DNA from: Bacteroidia bacterium
GTDB taxonomy: Bacteria > Bacteroidota > Bacteroidia > UKL13-3
Reading direction: 5' to 3'
Assembly (NCBI GenBank): GCA_025454875.1
Contig: JALONP010000013.1
Span: forward strand, 62,001 to 126,000
DNA length: 64,000 bases
The notes beneath the pieces are model-generated. The model worked only from the letters and a program-made list of their open reading frames with translations, ran no database searches and was not told where the DNA came from. This document shows positions 18,130 through 26,654 of the stretch, piece by piece. Each line of letters opens with the position of its first letter. Within the stretch, counting starts at the first letter, position 1. A program made the position numbers and the translations under genes.

Positions 18130-18919
18130 CCGGTAATGTAAACTTCACATATACTGGTTTACCGTTTTGTTTTCCTGGGCGCCAAGGTGGCATTGATTTA
18201 ACAACACGAATGGCTTCTTCTTCCATTCCCCAACCTAGTTTTTTAAGTACCTCTATTTGTGAGATTTTACCATCAATACCTACCACAAATTGCAATACCA
18301 CACGGCCCTCAATACCATTTTCACGGGCAATATTTGGGTAGTTGATATTTTTTGCAAGGTAGTTCATCATTGCTTCGGCACCACCTTCAAATTCTGGCAT
18401 TTGCTCAGCGAAGGTAACAATCTCTGGTCCTGTATCACCTGTAACACCATCACCACTTTCAAGTAAAGATGCATCAACACCATTTGGATCACCTTCTTCG
18501 GTTTTAACACCCGCATCTTTGTCTTTCATCTCCTCTTGGGTTGGAGGTGGTTCATCTGGAACTTCCTCATCAGGTTTAATCTCTGGTGGTGTAAATTTCA
18601 CCGTTGACTTTAATGGTGGAGGAGGCTCAGCTGGTGGAGGAGGGGGTTGGTCTTTATCAACTGGAGGTGGTTCTTCGAGTGTATTCACCTCAACTACTTT
18701 TACATCTTCTATATCTTTTGGAACCAATCCTTCAATATAGTTAATAATTACTGGCGCTGATATAAACAAGGTGAAGAATATAATTGCATAAATAATTCCC
18801 CTGTTGGTGTTTTTGTCACTCTCTTTACGAAGCACATATGCACCGTAATTCTGGTTGCGACCAGTGAACACCATGTCAACCCAGTTGTTGTCGAAAATAT
18901 TAATTTTTCCTAATGCCAT
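18110..18919 (-). CDS. tonB: TonB family energy transducer
   Basis: A 269-aa protein with a cytoplasmic N terminus, one membrane helix (about 43-64), a Pro-rich periplasmic spacer (PPPPPAEPPPPLKS and PDEPPPTQEE) and a C-terminal TonB domain (about 180-269) with EGRVVLQFVVGIDGKI and the PPWRPGKQNGKPVYVKFTLPV signature. It transmits proton-motive energy from ExbBD to outer-membrane receptors. It starts 4 bp after the second exbD. The receptor is not encoded nearby. Confidence 0.95.
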   Translation of the reverse strand: MALGKINIFDNNWVDMVFTGRNQNYGAYVLRKESDKNTNRGIIYAIIFFTLFISAPVIINYIEGLVPKDIEDVKVVEVNTLEEPPPVDKDQPPPPPAEPPPPLKSTVKFTPPEIKPDEEVPDEPPPTQEEMKDKDAGVKTEEGDPNGVDASLLESGDGVTGDTGPEIVTFAEQMPEFEGGAEAMMNYLAKNINYPNIARENGIEGRVVLQFVVGIDGKISQIEVLKKLGWGMEEEAIRVVKSMPPWRPGKQNGKPVYVKFTLPVVFKLQ

Positions 18920-18923
18920 ATCG

Positions 18924-19559
18924 TTAATCCAGGTTTACGCCTTTCAGCATTTCTAATTCAACATCGGTGATATCTACAATTGCATACCTTCCAATATTGC
19001 AAATAAGCATCTCGTCAAGTATATCAATCATGTTTTTGTATTTAGATTTATCAGAAGCTTTGATTACCACGATTAATCCATCTTTCCACCCTTTAATTCT
19101 ATTGGTATTGGCTCTATAAGTAGCTTCATTAATTTGGCCAATATTCAACTGTTGTTTATAAACGGCAATTGAATCTACGTATGGATTGCGCGATTTGCTT
19201 TCTTTTAACAACGTTGCTCTGATGCCACCTTTACTGTAATCGGTAATCATTGGTGTTTCAGGCTCACCAGTTTTGGGGTTGATGAAGTAGTAAACCACTT
19301 TATCATCTTTTGCCAAAAGCAATGTAATTGCTTGAGATGCTTTCACCTTCGATTCCTCTTCAGGGGTAATATCTTCTTTAACCGGCATGTTAATTTCCAT
19401 TGTTTGCGGTTTGTTCATGCTGGTGGTAAGCATAAAAAAGGTAATCAACAGAAACCCTAAGTCAACCATGGGTGTAAAATCCACACGTGTACTTAGTTTT
19501 TTCCCTCTTTTTTTGCCTTTGTGTTTACCACCACCGCCACCGCCATCTATTTCTGCCAT
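18924..19559 (-). CDS. exbD: ExbD/TolR biopolymer transport protein (211 aa)
   Basis: The N terminus is Gly/Lys-rich (GGGGGKHKGKKRGKK), followed by one membrane helix with the proton-path Asp in FTPMVDLGFLLITFFML. The periplasmic domain has an insert of about 60 residues typical of Bacteroidota ExbD and ends in IGRYAIVDITDVELEML. It partners with ExbB and TonB. It is one of two adjacent but diverged exbD genes, suggesting a heteromeric ExbD. Confidence 0.94.
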   Translation of the reverse strand: MAEIDGGGGGGKHKGKKRGKKLSTRVDFTPMVDLGFLLITFFMLTTSMNKPQTMEINMPVKEDITPEEESKVKASQAITLLLAKDDKVVYYFINPKTGEPETPMITDYSKGGIRATLLKESKSRNPYVDSIAVYKQQLNIGQINEATYRANTNRIKGWKDGLIVVIKASDKSKYKNMIDILDEMLICNIGRYAIVDITDVELEMLKGVNLD

Positions 19560-19603
19560 TGTTTTCTATTTATTAATGGTTTGAATACTTTAATTGATTT
19601 AGG

Positions 19604-20200
19604 TTATTCAGCTTTTTCCATGCTGGTAATAAAGTTAAAACGGTTCACTTTCTTATCCTGTAAGGTAGCAATTACTTGCTTTACCACAGGGTAACCCGTT
19701 TCACGGTCGCCTTTTACAGCCACGCGTACTTTGTTATTTACCAAACGTGATTGCCAAATCCAATCAGCAAGTTCATTGTTAAGTGAATCGCATGGAACAC
19801 CTGGTTGCGGAGCTTTTAAACGCTCTTCACTTTTCATGTTGAGCAAAGCAGGCAATTGCGCAATAGGTACACCAAAAGTAGACAATAATGAGAACTCTTT
19901 GATTTGCGCATCAGTGAACTTCACGCTGTATTTTTCACCCATACGTTTTAGGATTTCCTCTTTGGTTTGTTGGCCATCGATTCCAAAAAATACGCGGTTA
20001 TCCTTATCAATTGTTAATTGAATCACATCTGATTCGGGAAGCTTGATTTCTGAAATAGAAGAAGGAGTATCAACCACTACAGGTTCATCAGGCTTAAATT
20101 TTGTTGCAAGCATAAAAAACGTGAGGAGCAGGAAGGCAACGTCTGTCATTGCCGTCATGTCGACACTGGTACTTTTACGCGGTACTTTTACTTTAGGCAT
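19604..20200 (-). CDS. exbD: ExbD/TolR biopolymer transport protein (198 aa)
   Basis: An ExbD paralog with a short basic N terminus (MPKVKVPRKSTSVDMTAMTDVAFLLLTFFML) in which the membrane-helix Asp (MTDVAF) is conserved. The periplasmic domain ends in ETGYPVVKQVIATLQDKKVNRFNFITSMEKAE. Between exbB (78 bp upstream) and the second exbD (44 bp downstream), in one operon. It couples proton flow to TonB motion. Confidence 0.94.
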   Translation of the reverse strand: MPKVKVPRKSTSVDMTAMTDVAFLLLTFFMLATKFKPDEPVVVDTPSSISEIKLPESDVIQLTIDKDNRVFFGIDGQQTKEEILKRMGEKYSVKFTDAQIKEFSLLSTFGVPIAQLPALLNMKSEERLKAPQPGVPCDSLNNELADWIWQSRLVNNKVRVAVKGDRETGYPVVKQVIATLQDKKVNRFNFITSMEKAE

Positions 20201-20278
20201 TTTGTTTTAAATTTTAATCAGTACAAAATTGAAAGTCAACTACCTTTAATTACAGGTTATGTTGATTCCTAAAGTTAA

Positions 20279-21103
20279 TTATTTGTGTGCTGCTGCAAAT
20301 TGTTGTGTAATGGTAAAACCAGCCTCATCAATGGTGTAGGTGATTTTATCAATTTTGGTAGTAAACACGTTGTACATGATAATTGCAATAGCTGAATTAC
20401 CGATACCCAGAGCGGTATTGATAAGCGCTTCCGAAATACCATTTGCAAGTGCAACTGAGTCAGGAGAACCAGCGCTGGCAAGTGCCGAGAACGCCTTGAT
20501 CATACCCAATACCGTTCCTAAAAGTGCAACGAGTGTAGATACTGAAGCCATTGTTGCAATAATTACCAGGTTTTTCTCAAGCATTGGTAACTCTAATGAA
20601 ACTGACTCTTCAATTTCTTTTTGGATGGCCAATACTTTTTGGTCTTTATCCATGGTGCTTACGCCTTCCATTTCTTTGTATTTGTGAAGAGCTGATTTTA
20701 CTACGTTTGCTACCGAACCTTTTTGGGTATCGCATTCTTTCATTGCAGCTTCAATATTTCCGCCAGCCAAATGTGCTTTTACTTTGCGTACAAATACTTC
20801 TGCCGAACCTTTTCCAGATGCTTTGTTAATGGTTAAAAAACGCTCGATTGAAAATGTGATGCTCATTAATACCAACGAGATCAAAATAGGAACGATGAAA
20901 CCACCTTTGTATACAAGGCCTAATACGTGGCCTACTCCTTCTGCTACCGGGTGGTTTTTAGGGTCACCACCTTCAAAGTTAGAAGGGTTACCTAAAACAA
21001 ACAGATAAATACAAATACCTACTGCTACCAATACCGGGATAGCGAATGAAGCAAAATAGCTACCGAATTTGCTTTCTGACTTTTGAGTTTGAACCTTGTT
21101 CAT
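20279..21103 (-). CDS. exbB: ExbB/MotA/TolQ proton channel protein
   Basis: About 274 aa from the Met at 21103 (MNKVQTQK); the frame extends 10 codons upstream to 21133. It has an N-terminal helix (FAIPVLVAVGICIYLFVLG), a second near residue 70 and the conserved MotA_ExbB block with helices LVIIATMASVSTLVALLGTVLGMI and ALGIGNSAIAIIMYNVFT. It forms the pentameric channel around ExbD. First gene of the exbB-exbD-exbD-tonB-small ORF-pstS-like-TPR operon. Confidence 0.95.
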   Translation of the reverse strand: MNKVQTQKSESKFGSYFASFAIPVLVAVGICIYLFVLGNPSNFEGGDPKNHPVAEGVGHVLGLVYKGGFIVPILISLVLMSITFSIERFLTINKASGKGSAEVFVRKVKAHLAGGNIEAAMKECDTQKGSVANVVKSALHKYKEMEGVSTMDKDQKVLAIQKEIEESVSLELPMLEKNLVIIATMASVSTLVALLGTVLGMIKAFSALASAGSPDSVALANGISEALINTALGIGNSAIAIIMYNVFTTKIDKITYTIDEAGFTITQQFAAAHK

Positions 21104-21274
21104 GTTGTTTATGTAATTATTAAAGTGGAGCAAAAAAAGGAATAAAATTCAATTTTTAAAGCGATTAACATAAAATTTATGTATGGTATACACTTATTGG
21201 GTTGGCACTATTAACGCAATAGCAGGTAAGTGCGGTGTGAAGCACTTGTCACCGTAGCGTAAAGTTAACCTGCA

Positions 21275-23167
21275 TTAAGGAGAAATGATTTTGCATTCGG
21301 TGCGTCTGTTCAGCTTTCGGCCTTTTTCAGTTTTATTATCGGCAATGGGTTGGCTATCGGCATATCCTTTGGCGCTTAGCCTATTAGGCCTGATACCAGC
21401 AGCAACCAAATAAGCCATTACTTCTTTAGCGCGGTTATTTGATAAATCAAGGTTTTTTTGCCTAATTCCAGTATTGTCGGTATGGCCACCAATTTCAACT
21501 GTTACGGTAGGGTTGGCGTTTAAAAAGGCGATCAGTTTATCCAATTCAATTTTTGATTCATTTTTGAGGTTAAACTGGTCAATATCAAAGAAGATATTGC
21601 GCAATACCATTTTGCTCCCTGCTTCAATAGGATACAATGGCACATCAATTACCAATGGGTCAGTTGAAAGTTGGTTTTTGAGTTCGAAGTTTTCAGAGTA
21701 AAACAGGTATCCTTCGCAAGCAACATTAAGTGCGTAGTTTTTATTTCCTTGCAGGCAAATTAAGAACTCACCAGTTAATTTATTGGAGTACGCTTCAACA
21801 ACCACTTTGTTAGTTGTTAAATCGATGAGTTCAATACGAGCTTTTAATTTTTTATTGGTTTTGGCATCGTATACCAAACCTTTTACATAACCTGTTTTAA
21901 TGGGCCTTGCTTTTTCGTACAATTCAAAGTTGTAAATATCCAATCCTCCTTTACCTCCCGGGCGTTGACTCACATAGTAGGCTGTTTTTCCATCAGCACC
22001 TAAAACAATACAAATTTCATCTGAAGGGGTATTAATTGGGTATCCTAAGTTCACTGGTTTTGACCAGCGTCCGTCTTTATCCTTGCGTGATACAAACAAA
22101 TCAACTCCGCCCATTCCTATCAATCCTTCAGAGTTAAAGTATAAGGTTTGGTCGTCTTTGGCAATATGCGGGCATTGTTCGTTTTCGGGGGTGTTGATTT
22201 CGGGGCCGAGGTTTTGTGGAGGACTCCATTTGCCTTTTGAATAGGTGCTTACCCAAATATCCATTCCGCCATACCCACCAGGCCTATCACTTGTGAAGTA
22301 TAACGTTTTACCATCAAAAGATAAAGAAGGTTGCGATTCCCAAGCTCGTGTATTTATTGGGAATCCTAAGTTGCGTGGGGCTTTCCAAGCATTTCCATCC
22401 AATGCTGAGAAGTATAGGTCGCAACTCCCTTCACCATCTATGCGGTTACATCCTGTAAAAAACACATATTGACCATCGGGAGATAAGGAGATTGTACCTT
22501 CGTTTTCAGGGGTGTTAATCGGAGGGCCCATTGAATAAGATTTGCCCCAAATGCCATCGGGCTGTTTTTTGCTCATGTAAAAGTCTTCTTGCCGACCATC
22601 TAATAACCTTGTGTAAATTAAGGTTTGGTCGTCAGCGCTGGTTCCGGGGAAATAATCATTATCGGTGCTGTTTACATTGCTTAGGTTAATGGGGTTAAAC
22701 GGCACAGGATTTTTAATTGCGTTTTTCCCAAAAGAAGCTGTTTCTTTTACCCGAGCTACCTTTTCGGGTGCTATAGCAGTACCTTTTAACGACTCATATT
22801 TTGAGATGTAAAATGAAGCAGTATCATACTCTCCATAATCAATTGCTGTTTTGGCAAGCTTGTAATATGGAATTTGAAAACGGGGGTTAATCTGGATCAC
22901 CTTGCGGTAAATATCAAGAGCCTCTTTGAGTTGGTCGTTTTGCTCTCTAATGTCGGCAGTTAGCATCCAAGCATCAATATAATAGGGGTCTTCATCTGTG
23001 CATTTTTTGAGGATATCTAATGCTTTTTTGTGTTCCAACATACCAAATGACTTTAAGGCTTCGCCAAAAAGTTTCTCTGCTTTTTTATTTTGGGTTCCAG
23101 TAAAAGGTTGTTGGGCTTGGGCAAATATGCATGGGAGCAACAATAAGCAGAATAACAAGTTACGCAT
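21275..23167 (-). CDS. OmpA-family protein with TPR, PD40 propeller and carboxypeptidase-regulatory-like domain (PorE-like architecture)
   Basis: A 630-aa protein from Met 23167 (signal peptide MRNLLFCLLLLPCIFAQAQ). Order: TPR repeats (about 20-150), a PD40/WD40-like propeller (about 165-420; repeated blades such as LSPDGQYVFFTG, LSFDGKTLYFTSDRPGGYGGMDIW), a carboxypeptidase-regulatory-like beta domain (about 425-500) and OmpA C-terminal peptidoglycan-binding domain (NIFFDIDQFNLK, VEIGGHTDNTG, NRAKEVMAYL). This is the domain order described for PorE of the type IX secretion system, but Bacteroidota have several paralogs, so the T9SS role is not certain. Confidence 0.88.
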   Translation of the reverse strand: MRNLLFCLLLLPCIFAQAQQPFTGTQNKKAEKLFGEALKSFGMLEHKKALDILKKCTDEDPYYIDAWMLTADIREQNDQLKEALDIYRKVIQINPRFQIPYYKLAKTAIDYGEYDTASFYISKYESLKGTAIAPEKVARVKETASFGKNAIKNPVPFNPINLSNVNSTDNDYFPGTSADDQTLIYTRLLDGRQEDFYMSKKQPDGIWGKSYSMGPPINTPENEGTISLSPDGQYVFFTGCNRIDGEGSCDLYFSALDGNAWKAPRNLGFPINTRAWESQPSLSFDGKTLYFTSDRPGGYGGMDIWVSTYSKGKWSPPQNLGPEINTPENEQCPHIAKDDQTLYFNSEGLIGMGGVDLFVSRKDKDGRWSKPVNLGYPINTPSDEICIVLGADGKTAYYVSQRPGGKGGLDIYNFELYEKARPIKTGYVKGLVYDAKTNKKLKARIELIDLTTNKVVVEAYSNKLTGEFLICLQGNKNYALNVACEGYLFYSENFELKNQLSTDPLVIDVPLYPIEAGSKMVLRNIFFDIDQFNLKNESKIELDKLIAFLNANPTVTVEIGGHTDNTGIRQKNLDLSNNRAKEVMAYLVAAGIRPNRLSAKGYADSQPIADNKTEKGRKLNRRTECKIISP

Positions 23168-23415
23168 GGTATGGTTGTTTCGAATCGGATTGCAATATAT
23201 GAGCCAAATTGGTAAATACTCAAATGAACAGCTATTCTTTATCGTAAGTATGGTTGCAAATGGCAAATGCGAGTTGGTTCAACAAACGCTTCGATTGGAT
23301 GATTTTTTGAAAAAAAGTAGGCAAAATCAAAAGTTGTGTTATTTTTGCCACCCCAAAAAACAGATAGGTATTTTGCTTATTTTAATAAGTTAAAACCGCA
23401 ATAATCTGAAAAAAT

Positions 23416-23489
23416 GGCGGGGTAGCTCAGATGGTTAGAGCGTAGGATTCATAACCCTAAGGTCGGCAGTTCGATTCTGCTCCCCGCTA
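23416..23489 (+). tRNA. tRNA-Met(CAT)
   Basis: GGCGGGG/CCCCGCT acceptor stem (first pair G-T), D arm TAGCTCAGATGGTTAGAGC, anticodon loop TTCATAA (anticodon CAT), T arm GGCAG/CTGCT around TTCGATT; CCA is not encoded. An elongator tRNA-Met or tRNA-Ile(CAT) cannot be told apart with certainty; the loop and first pair are not of the initiator type. Its 3' half is overlapped antisense by the recombinase gene. Confidence 0.92.
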
Positions 23490-25047
23490 CTGAAGGAGAA
23501 AAGTTTTCAAAAGAAACTTTATCTCCTTTTTTTATGCCAATTGAATTAGATGAAAATGAGGTAATTAATTCAATGAACAAACTTGGCTTTGGAGTTCGAT
23601 AGTCATCAGTTCTTCGATCATAAATCAATCCGTTAGGAAAAACAATGTTTTGGATTTTAGTTTTTTCATCTAAACGAGCTGATTGCCACATTTTACTTAA
23701 GTTTTCACATTTCTCCAAAGCCGCCTTAATATCTTTTTGTGGGTTCGATAATTGATTGGTCGTAGAATTAAGCTTTTCTGTCAATTCTTTCTGCTTGCTC
23801 GTGTATTCAGAGCTATATTTAAGAAACAACTCTTTAGGCAAATCATCCTCGATGTATTTACGTTCTAAGTTTTCAATTTTAGTTGCAAGTTCAGACAGTT
23901 GTTTGAGGATTAGCTTCTGTTCGTCCTTGGATTCTTGATTTAAGAATTCATAAGTATATACCAATTGCTTGTTTAGGAGTGGTTTAAGATCCGTATTTAT
24001 GACGTATTTATTCAAAAGATTCTCAAACTCGGTATGCAAATGGGCGGCACTTCTATTGTTTTTACATCCTTTTGTGTTGCATTTGTAATAGTATTTGCCC
24101 TTAGTTTTAACCAAATAGCCAGTCATATTGGTGTCGCAATCCCCGCATTTAATAAGCCGCTTTAAAGGCAAGTGCTCATCCTCTGGATTGGTTTTGTAGT
24201 TACTCCCATTAACTGATAATTGCTCTTGAGCTTTCAAGAAGGTTGCCATTGTAATTAATGCAGGATGTTTACCGTTTACGAGTTTACCATCTAAAAGTTG
24301 ATGGGCAATTAATCCAACATAAAAAGGGTTACGAAACAACTTGGATAGATATTTTTCGTTCATATTGAATCCAAGTCCATGCAGCCGCTTAACGATTTCT
24401 GAGGTTTTTACGCCTTGCGATTTCCATAAAAACGCCTTTTTTACAAACTGACTTTCATCCGTAAATACGACTTTTTGTTCTTCTCCCTTTTCTGGAGTTA
24501 CATACCTGTATCCTTTTGGTACTTGTCCAACTATATAGCCTCTTTCCATCTTTGCAATCATGCCGTTTACACTTTTTTCTTTTCGGTTATTATTCTCATA
24601 ATTACTGAAGATCAGTTGTATATTCTGCATCATTTGACCTGATTGGGTAGAAGAATCTGTATTTTGATAAACAGATTCGACTAAAATACCTTTAGATTTA
24701 AGGTCGTCCACAATACTGATGGCCCGAGTACCTGATCTCGAAAAACGGTCTGGATATGCCACAATCACATATGAAATTCGGTTTGTACTTTTTTGAATAA
24801 AGTTAAGCATGCGTTTAAATTCGAGGCGTTCATCACTTTTTGCTGATTCGTAAGTCCCGCCAAAGTATTGCTCTATAATGTAGCCTTTTTTAAGAGCATA
24901 CGCTTCACAATCTCGCTTCTGAGTATCGAGGCTATAATTCCCCTCTGCTTGTTCTTTTGTAGACACTCGAGTATAGATTACACAATATGGGGTGGTTTTT
25001 AATTGAGGTCGGTTCGATTTTTTCGCAAATTGATTTATATCTATCAT
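23449..25047 (-). CDS. Large serine recombinase (integrase of the element)
   Basis: A 532-aa site-specific recombinase. Order: resolvase catalytic domain with nucleophile Ser29 in YTRVSTKEQ and AYPDRFSRSG; recombinase domain (GYIVGQVPKGYRY to about residue 280); zinc ribbon with C301/C304/C323/C328; coiled-coil tail (about 345-455). The last codons, encoding SRIELPTLGL, and the stop lie antisense inside tRNA-Met, so the integrated form borrows its C-terminal end from the tRNA. It is expected to integrate and excise the element. Upstream DNA is rich in CCGTATTTACGG-type repeats. Confidence 0.94.
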   Translation of the reverse strand: MIDINQFAKKSNRPQLKTTPYCVIYTRVSTKEQAEGNYSLDTQKRDCEAYALKKGYIIEQYFGGTYESAKSDERLEFKRMLNFIQKSTNRISYVIVAYPDRFSRSGTRAISIVDDLKSKGILVESVYQNTDSSTQSGQMMQNIQLIFSNYENNNRKEKSVNGMIAKMERGYIVGQVPKGYRYVTPEKGEEQKVVFTDESQFVKKAFLWKSQGVKTSEIVKRLHGLGFNMNEKYLSKLFRNPFYVGLIAHQLLDGKLVNGKHPALITMATFLKAQEQLSVNGSNYKTNPEDEHLPLKRLIKCGDCDTNMTGYLVKTKGKYYYKCNTKGCKNNRSAAHLHTEFENLLNKYVINTDLKPLLNKQLVYTYEFLNQESKDEQKLILKQLSELATKIENLERKYIEDDLPKELFLKYSSEYTSKQKELTEKLNSTTNQLSNPQKDIKAALEKCENLSKMWQSARLDEKTKIQNIVFPNGLIYDRRTDDYRTPKPSLFIELITSFSSNSIGIKKGDKVSFENFSPSVAGSRIELPTLGL

Positions 25048-25096
25048 GATATTCTGTATTTATGGATTTTTACGGATTTATTCGAAATTTTTCTAT

Positions 25097-25120
25097 CCGT
25101 ATTTACGGCTGTATTTACGG
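25097..25120. repeat. CCGTATTTACGG motif cluster upstream of the recombinase
   Basis: An exact CCGTATTTACGG (25097-25108) is followed at once by GTATTTACGG (25111-25120), with degenerate copies on both sides (CTGTATTTATGG at 25054, TTTTTACGG just after). The same 12-mer recurs at 26197-26208 and 26768-26779 and nowhere else that I noticed outside the element. Confidence 0.6.
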
Positions 25121-25144
25121 ATTACGGGCTTGTGTTGTGGTTAG

Positions 25145-25333
25145 TTATTTTGATTCTAAACATAACAAGCACAGCTGAACTAAATGGTCAACTACAGTGG
25201 CTGCCTCTTCATCCGTAAGATATGGTAGTGCTTGTTTTACTTCTTGAATTGTTACTTTTTTTAGGTTACTATCATTAATTGGTTCCACTTTGAACAACTG
25301 GATGTATTCACTTTTGGGATCTCCATTTAGCAA
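25145..25333 (-). CDS. Small acidic/helical protein next to the recombinase
   Basis: About 62 aa from a TTG at 25333; there is no ATG. The frame is open upstream to the TAA-TAA pair that ends the MerR-like gene, so the coding sequence may begin with another unusual codon between 25334 and 25372 (it would add residues such as TEYLGSIQLQHL). The C-terminal half, TIQEVKQALPYLTDEEAATVVDHLVQLC, is helical and resembles small helper ORFs often found before element integrases. Function unknown; start uncertain. Confidence 0.5.
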   Translation of the reverse strand: MLNGDPKSEYIQLFKVEPINDSNLKKVTIQEVKQALPYLTDEEAATVVDHLVQLCLLCLESK

Positions 25334-25372
25334 ATGCTGAAGTTGTATAGAGCCGAGGTATTCGGTGTCTTA

Positions 25373-26368
25373 TTAAGTTGTATTTATTCTCGTAGTTGAT
25401 TCATGGATAACAAACACTTTCGATTTGCCATCCCTGGTTTTTACAGTTACATTCTGGTAAGGCTGTTTTATGAGCTTTTCCATTAATTTCTGGTATTCAT
25501 ATTGGGTTAGTTGTTTGTTTTTCCGTTCTATTATATCTATTGTTTCTGATTCGTTTGTTCCATACTCTATAGTTACTGATTTTACTTTTTGTTCCCGTAA
25601 ATAACTAAATACGGACTTTTGATTTTCCTCCATAAACTCGTTTAAACCCATAAATACGGTGCCATTGATATCCGTAAATAGGTTTTGCAGGTAAAAATTG
25701 ATTGGAATAACCAACGATGGTTGTCTAATTAAGGCCGTCATTTGCTCTTTTTTGGGTTGATTGTACAACTTTGAAGTGGTTGAATTAATGATCGGAACAA
25801 ATTTGTCTTGGTCTGTAACTATCATCATAGATTGATCTTGGCAAATTCTAATCTCTATTTGTGCATTTTCAAGTAATATAGATACGAGTATCAATTCGAA
25901 GCGTGTTTGTGGAGTATATAACTGTTCATTTTCAAGGCTATTTATCCAATTTATAGTGTCAATTTTGTCTTTGGGGTTATTTATAGGTAACTGGGAAATA
26001 ACATCTTTAACCGCTTGTTTGGAGTCAATACCAGTATATTCATGGTATTCTTTATAGGGCATTGGGTTACAAAGTGCGTCTCTCACTTGCTTGATTTCTG
26101 AAAGTCGCATACCGTATTTACGCATTGTTTGAAGCATATTTACCCAAATCACCTCTGTAAGCGAGAGTCTAAACCACTTCCGGGTATCCGTATTTTCCGT
26201 ATTTACGGAAGAATACATAAGGTTTTTATCAACCCAATGGTTAAATACACGCGAGCTGAGGTTCGAGTCCTTTACAACAAACAACTTCTGGGTTAAAAGA
26301 GCTTCTACCTTAGCAGTGTTTGCTACTGATGTATCTCCGATTTTGATGTTGAATAAATTATTGAGCAT
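25373..26368 (-). CDS. MerR-like DNA-binding regulator of the element
   Basis: A 331-aa protein from Met 26368 (MLNNLFNIKIGDTSVANTAK). Residues about 25-105 look like a winged-helix MerR-type domain: RVFNHWVDKNLMYSS, WFRLSLTEVIWVNMLQTMRKYGMRLSEIKQVRDAL. The remaining part is not recognised and may bind a ligand or partner. The promoter contains a perfect 8-bp inverted repeat over the -7 box, which suggests autoregulation. It sits upstream of the small ORF and recombinase in the same direction, so it may control integration or excision. An extra 13 N-terminal codons are open but precede the predicted operator. Confidence 0.7.
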   Translation of the reverse strand: MLNNLFNIKIGDTSVANTAKVEALLTQKLFVVKDSNLSSRVFNHWVDKNLMYSSVNTENTDTRKWFRLSLTEVIWVNMLQTMRKYGMRLSEIKQVRDALCNPMPYKEYHEYTGIDSKQAVKDVISQLPINNPKDKIDTINWINSLENEQLYTPQTRFELILVSILLENAQIEIRICQDQSMMIVTDQDKFVPIINSTTSKLYNQPKKEQMTALIRQPSLVIPINFYLQNLFTDINGTVFMGLNEFMEENQKSVFSYLREQKVKSVTIEYGTNESETIDIIERKNKQLTQYEYQKLMEKLIKQPYQNVTVKTRDGKSKVFVIHESTTRINTT

Positions 26369-26370
26369 TT

Positions 26371-26390
26371 TTATTACACAAATGTAATAA
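26371..26390 (-). promoter_or_regulatory. Promoter/operator of the MerR-like gene
   Basis: Perfect 8-bp arms TTATTACA and TGTAATAA flank CAAA. On the minus strand the centre forms TACATTTG (26379-26386), an exact TAnnTTTG box, 10 bp before the ATG at 26368. A regulator bound here would block or reshape the promoter. Confidence 0.65.
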
Positions 26391-26498
26391 AATATTCTAA
26401 AGCGCAAAATACAGACTATCGAATACTATCAGGTAAGAGTTAGACCCCTAATGTATGGCATATATGGAAGGTTGGTCAATTTTAAAGAACTTGTAATG

Positions 26499-26530
26499 AA
26501 AAACGCCAACCATTGCTGGGTGGCGTTTTT
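26499..26530. terminator. Bidirectional-looking hairpin terminator
   Basis: Stem AACGCCAACC/GGGTGGCGTT (one mismatch) with loop ATTGCT, A-rich on the left and T5 on the right. On the minus strand it would stop transcripts coming from the decayed regulator copy before the intact regulator promoter. Confidence 0.65.
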
Positions 26531-26654
26531 CTAAATAAAACCCCTGTGTGAGTTTCAAACCCAAATATAAGCATATTTGTCACACTCACAACATGCGTTT
26601 AACATATTTTATCAATGAAGTGAAAAGTATGTTAATATTCTTTTACGTGTTACA

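Noticed and set aside
18519-18740. Gly/Ser-rich plus-strand ORF inside tonB
   Set aside because: It is the complement of the Pro-rich spacer of TonB.
22998-23393. 131-aa plus-strand ORF over the start of the OmpA-family gene
   Set aside because: Antisense to the signal peptide and TPR coding region; shadow of the real gene.
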